Assembly: GCA_002480345.1 (NCBI GenBank)
Contig: DLBY01000176.1
Coordinates: forward strand, 1 to 15,233
Source of the DNA: Phycisphaerales bacterium UBA7812
GTDB taxonomy: Bacteria; Planctomycetota; Phycisphaerae; Phycisphaerales; UBA1924
Reading direction: 5' to 3'
DNA length: 15,233 nt
The notes beneath the pieces are model-generated. The model was not told the DNA's origin and did no database searches. It saw only the letters and a program-made list of their open reading frames with translations. Shown here in pieces: positions 12,764-15,233 of the stretch (its first letter is position 1; every line of letters begins with the position of its first letter). The translations under genes were made by a program, and so were the position numbers.

Positions 12764-14890
12764 TCAGGGGCAGCCCGCGTTGAACGAGCCGATGAACGCC
12801 TGCACATCCGCGAGGTCCCACACCCCGCTCGGCTCCGCGATGTCCGCGATCGGATCCTGGCTCGCGAAGCCCCCGATGAACGCCTGCACATCCGCGAGAT
12901 CCAGCACGCCGAACGGCTCGGCGACATCCGCCGCGACGCAGCCCGCGGGCCCGCACGCCGCCGCCCGCACCGCGAACGCGTCCACACCCGCCTCGATCGT
13001 GTTCCCGACCCCAGCGTCCGCGACCGTGAACCGCATCCGGAGCGTCTGTGCCCCCGCCGCGAAGTCCGACACGCGATAGGTCCGCGGCGCCCAGCCGGGG
13101 GTGGACGGGAGCGAGTCGATCGTGCTCCACCCCGACCCGTCCGCGCTGAACTCGACCAGCAGCCGATCGCTCGACCCGTCCGCGTTCATCCAGAGCGAGA
13201 CATCCACGAACGCCTCGGTCGCGTCGCCCAGGTCGATGACCGGTGTCGTAAGCCGCGTCGGACCGCCGTCAAGATCGACATTCGTCCCCAGCCCGGTCGT
13301 CCAGCACGAGCCCGACCCGTCCGCGTCGCGGTTGGGCCCACCCTGCCGATCGCTCGCGGAGGGCACGCCGCGCTCCCAGCCGCCCGAAGACACGCCTTCG
13401 TTCGCGATGGTCCACCCCGCGTCCGCTTCGCCGTCGGCGCTCGCGAGTTCGACCCACTCGTCGGTCGAAAACGCCGTGAAGGTGACCGCCGGCGCCGAGG
13501 GCGGGAACGCGAAGGGCGTCCCGTCCGCGCCGACCGCCGAGAAGTAGTACGACACATCCGCGCCGCAGTCGGTCGCCGGGAACGACGCGAACCAGTCGCC
13601 CGCGACGCCCGCGCTCATCACGGTCTCGACCCATCCCGATCCGTCGTTGGTGTGCAGCGTCACGCCGTCCTGGGGCGCCGGGCCCGTGAAGTCCGCGACG
13701 AGTTCCACCCCGATCGCCGTCCCGCCCGCAGGGTCAACCCGCGACGGCGCCGCGTCCAGAAGCCGGATCACGCCCGGCTGCGGGCCGTCCGCGACCCCGC
13801 GCGGCTGCATCACCCCGCTGCGGAACCCCGTGTTCATGAAGTTCGTCCCGCTGTTCGACGAGGTGCTGCTGGTGCCGCACCCGCCGTTGGTGTGGATGCC
13901 GATCGCCATCCCGGTGATGTCGTCTTGGACCGCCGAGCCCGAGTTGCCCCCCGTCGTGTCGGGGCGATACCGCACCGTCGATCCGCTGATGCTGAACAGG
14001 GGCCCCGCATGGGTCTTCTGCACCGACCCCCACGACGCGGGCACCGGGAAGCTCACCGTCCCGTACCCCGTGATGCGGATGGGCCGCCCGTCGCTGGGCG
14101 GCATCTCCGTCGCGAGCAGGTACGAGTCCTTCTGCGCGTCCACCGGGCTCAACCCCGTGTTCGAGTTGTTGAACACCCCGAAGACCGACCAGTCGTTCCC
14201 GATCGACCACGAGGGCGAGCTCTGCAGGCTCGCGCCGTCCACCGGGTACTGGTGCTCCGGCGCCGGGGGCACCACCGACCCGCCGCTGGTGCGCAGCGGG
14301 ACATTGAACCAGAGCGTGTCCCCCGCGTTCGCGCCGCAGTGGTCCGCGGTGATCGCGCTGTTCGCGCGGTTGTTGAAAAGCCACGCCGTACAGCCCTGCG
14401 GCGCCAGCCGCGCCGCACGCGGGTCGTTGCTCAGCTGCCGATCGTCCGCCCCGTCGCAGATCGTGCGGCTATCCAGCGAGGGCAGCCCCCCGTCCACCCC
14501 GTTGATGCGCACCCGCGCCGGCGCCGAGCCCGCCTGCAGGATCACATCGATGAACACCAAGTCGCCCTCGAAGTACGCCGAGCTGTTGGACCACTGCGCC
14601 AGCGACTCCGCGTTCAGGCGATGGAAGTGCCCCGAGCGCGCGCTCGTCACAATCAGTTCCGCCCCTTCCGGGAGCACCGTCTCACCGAAGTACACGCGGA
14701 TCCAGTCCGACCCCGCCGCCTCGACCGCTTCGCTGTACACCACCCCCGCCCCCGACGCGGGCGCCTCGAGATCACCCGAATCGATCGCGAGTGGCGTCCG
14801 GTCGAAGTTCAGCGGCGCCGTTTGACCCGCCGCGAGACCGCAGACCGACGCAAGAACCGCCGCCACCAGACCAACACGCTGACCGTTCAT
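12764..14890 (-). CDS. Secreted S1-like serine protease with C-terminal GC-type dockerin tail
   Basis: The predicted protein has 708 residues. The signal peptide is residues 1-22 (MNGQRVGLVAAVLASVCGLA then AG). After an N-terminal beta region (about 25-135), a trypsin/V8-like protease domain covers about 140-365. It has the His box ITADHC (His184), a likely acid Asp233 in GNDWSVF and the nucleophile box GGNSGS (Ser317), in the normal H-D-S order, so it should be active. Around residues 375-475 there is a probable beta-sandwich, and at 480-645 a jelly-roll/MAM-like domain (EGVSSGGWERGVPS, LTTPVIDLG, VDVSLWMNADGSSDRLLVEF), often substrate-binding. Residues 655-708 are a two-repeat GC-type dockerin tail (DVAEPFGVLDLADVQAFI, DIAEPSGVWDLADVQAFI, ending AGCP). 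Start: ATG 14890 has AGGGG 7 bases upstream and opens the signal peptide; the frame stays open to 15031, which would bury it. Probably a surface-attached or released protease for external protein. Confidence 0.9.
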   Translation of the reverse strand: MNGQRVGLVAAVLASVCGLAAGQTAPLNFDRTPLAIDSGDLEAPASGAGVVYSEAVEAAGSDWIRVYFGETVLPEGAELIVTSARSGHFHRLNAESLAQWSNSSAYFEGDLVFIDVILQAGSAPARVRINGVDGGLPSLDSRTICDGADDRQLSNDPRAARLAPQGCTAWLFNNRANSAITADHCGANAGDTLWFNVPLRTSGGSVVPPAPEHQYPVDGASLQSSPSWSIGNDWSVFGVFNNSNTGLSPVDAQKDSYLLATEMPPSDGRPIRITGYGTVSFPVPASWGSVQKTHAGPLFSISGSTVRYRPDTTGGNSGSAVQDDITGMAIGIHTNGGCGTSSTSSNSGTNFMNTGFRSGVMQPRGVADGPQPGVIRLLDAAPSRVDPAGGTAIGVELVADFTGPAPQDGVTLHTNDGSGWVETVMSAGVAGDWFASFPATDCGADVSYYFSAVGADGTPFAFPPSAPAVTFTAFSTDEWVELASADGEADAGWTIANEGVSSGGWERGVPSASDRQGGPNRDADGSGSCWTTGLGTNVDLDGGPTRLTTPVIDLGDATEAFVDVSLWMNADGSSDRLLVEFSADGSGWSTIDSLPSTPGWAPRTYRVSDFAAGAQTLRMRFTVADAGVGNTIEAGVDAFAVRAAACGPAGCVAADVAEPFGVLDLADVQAFIGGFASQDPIADIAEPSGVWDLADVQAFIGSFNAGCP
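12791..12898 (-). repeat. Direct repeat encoding the two dockerin half-repeats of the protease
   Basis: The 24 bases at 12791-12814 (beginning GATGAACGCCTGCACATCCG) recur identically at 12875-12898, 84 bases (28 codons) apart. They encode the repeated LADVQAFI segments. The equivalent pair in the neighbouring gene, near 11158 and 11241 (plus-strand GATGAACAGCTGGACATCCG and GATGAACCCCTGGACATCGC), is diverged, so the protease copy looks recently homogenised or strongly constrained. Confidence 0.75.
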
Positions 14891-15233
14891 ACAACATCCC
14901 CTGTTCACGAATCGAAAAGAACGACAGACCGAAGCAGCGTGACGAACGCCGCACGCGAATCCCATCGCCATGCCCTGGCAGGACACCGGGACGCACACAC
15001 CGGTCCGAGACCGGCGCCGATCGACCGGCACGACAGCCGTCGAGCGGGCGCTCCAGAGCCGGAACGCGAACCAACAGCGTCCGCCGAGAAGAAACCGGCT
15101 CGGCTCCGAGAATAGCGGATGCCGCCCTCCGATGGAACCCTTTTCCGCGAGGGGTGCGACGCGGGAACGCCGCCTGTCCCGCCTCAGGGGCGTGCCCCGG
15201 GCTCATCCGCCTCTTCCCAAGACTCGAGAATCG
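14891..15233. other. Region upstream of the protease gene, no gene recognised
   Basis: This 343-base stretch holds the protease ribosome-binding site (AGGGG, about 14898-14902, minus) and otherwise no feature I can support. Open frames crossing it on both strands lack start signals and family motifs and look like high-GC shadows. A protease promoter should lie here; the best minus-strand pair, TATTCT at 15109-15114 with TTCCAT at 15132-15137, is weak. Confidence 0.5.

Noticed and set aside
12689..15115. An 808-codon open frame on the plus strand, antisense to the secreted protease
   Set aside because: It is rich in Arg, Pro, His and Ala with no family motifs. The opposite strand has a signal peptide, a catalytic triad and a dockerin tail, and high GC at third positions explains the long antisense frame.
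15109..15137. A -10-like TATTCT and -35-like TTCCAT with 17-base spacing on the minus strand, upstream of the protease
   Set aside because: The -35 matches only two consensus positions and the leader would be about 210 bases; in random high-GC sequence such a pair is expected by chance.

Overview
The window is high-GC bacterial DNA (strong G/C preference at third codon positions) from a Gram-negative organism, most likely a planctomycete of the class Phycisphaerae. Three things point there. Two secreted proteins (11131-12465 and 12764-14890, minus) end in a two-repeat tail of the form ADIAEPFGVxDLxDVQxFI closing in GCP, the 'GC-type dockerin' tail known mainly from Phycisphaerae. The left edge carries the C-terminal part of a DUF5916-type outer-membrane beta-barrel. 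Two further proteins have lipoprotein signal peptides. No rRNA, tRNA, CRISPR array, transposase or phage gene was recognised.

Layout, left to right: (1) the 3' part of a DUF5916 outer-membrane protein gene (+), ending at a 9-bp perfect hairpin; (2) a minus-strand pair, a tRNA-dihydrouridine synthase followed 24 bp later by a lipoprotein alpha/beta-hydrolase; (3) a divergent plus-strand pair, a small lipoprotein of unknown role followed by a BshB1-like PIG-L/LmbE deacetylase; (4) convergent to these, a PilZ/YcgR-like protein gene (-); (5) a large secreted S9 (prolyl oligopeptidase/DPP IV type) peptidase (-), divergent from (6) a 428-residue protein of unknown function (+); (7) two consecutive minus-strand genes for secreted proteins with GC-type dockerin tails: an unrecognised repeat-free exported protein and an S1-like serine protease. 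Both have clear intrinsic terminators, so they are separate transcription units.

The theme is envelope and extracellular function: outer-membrane barrel, two lipoproteins, an exported exopeptidase-type enzyme, and two exported proteins carrying the same C-terminal tail. The housekeeping exceptions are the tRNA-modifying enzyme, the thiol-metabolism-type deacetylase and the putative c-di-GMP receptor. The window is mostly ordinary chromosomal core with a lineage-specific secretion flavour. The observations I rate highest are a GA/CT-rich hairpin of about 115 bp inserted in frame inside the dihydrouridine synthase gene, the paired GC-dockerin proteins with no visible binding partner, and the unassigned 428-residue protein. 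I did not find a clear new multi-gene system.
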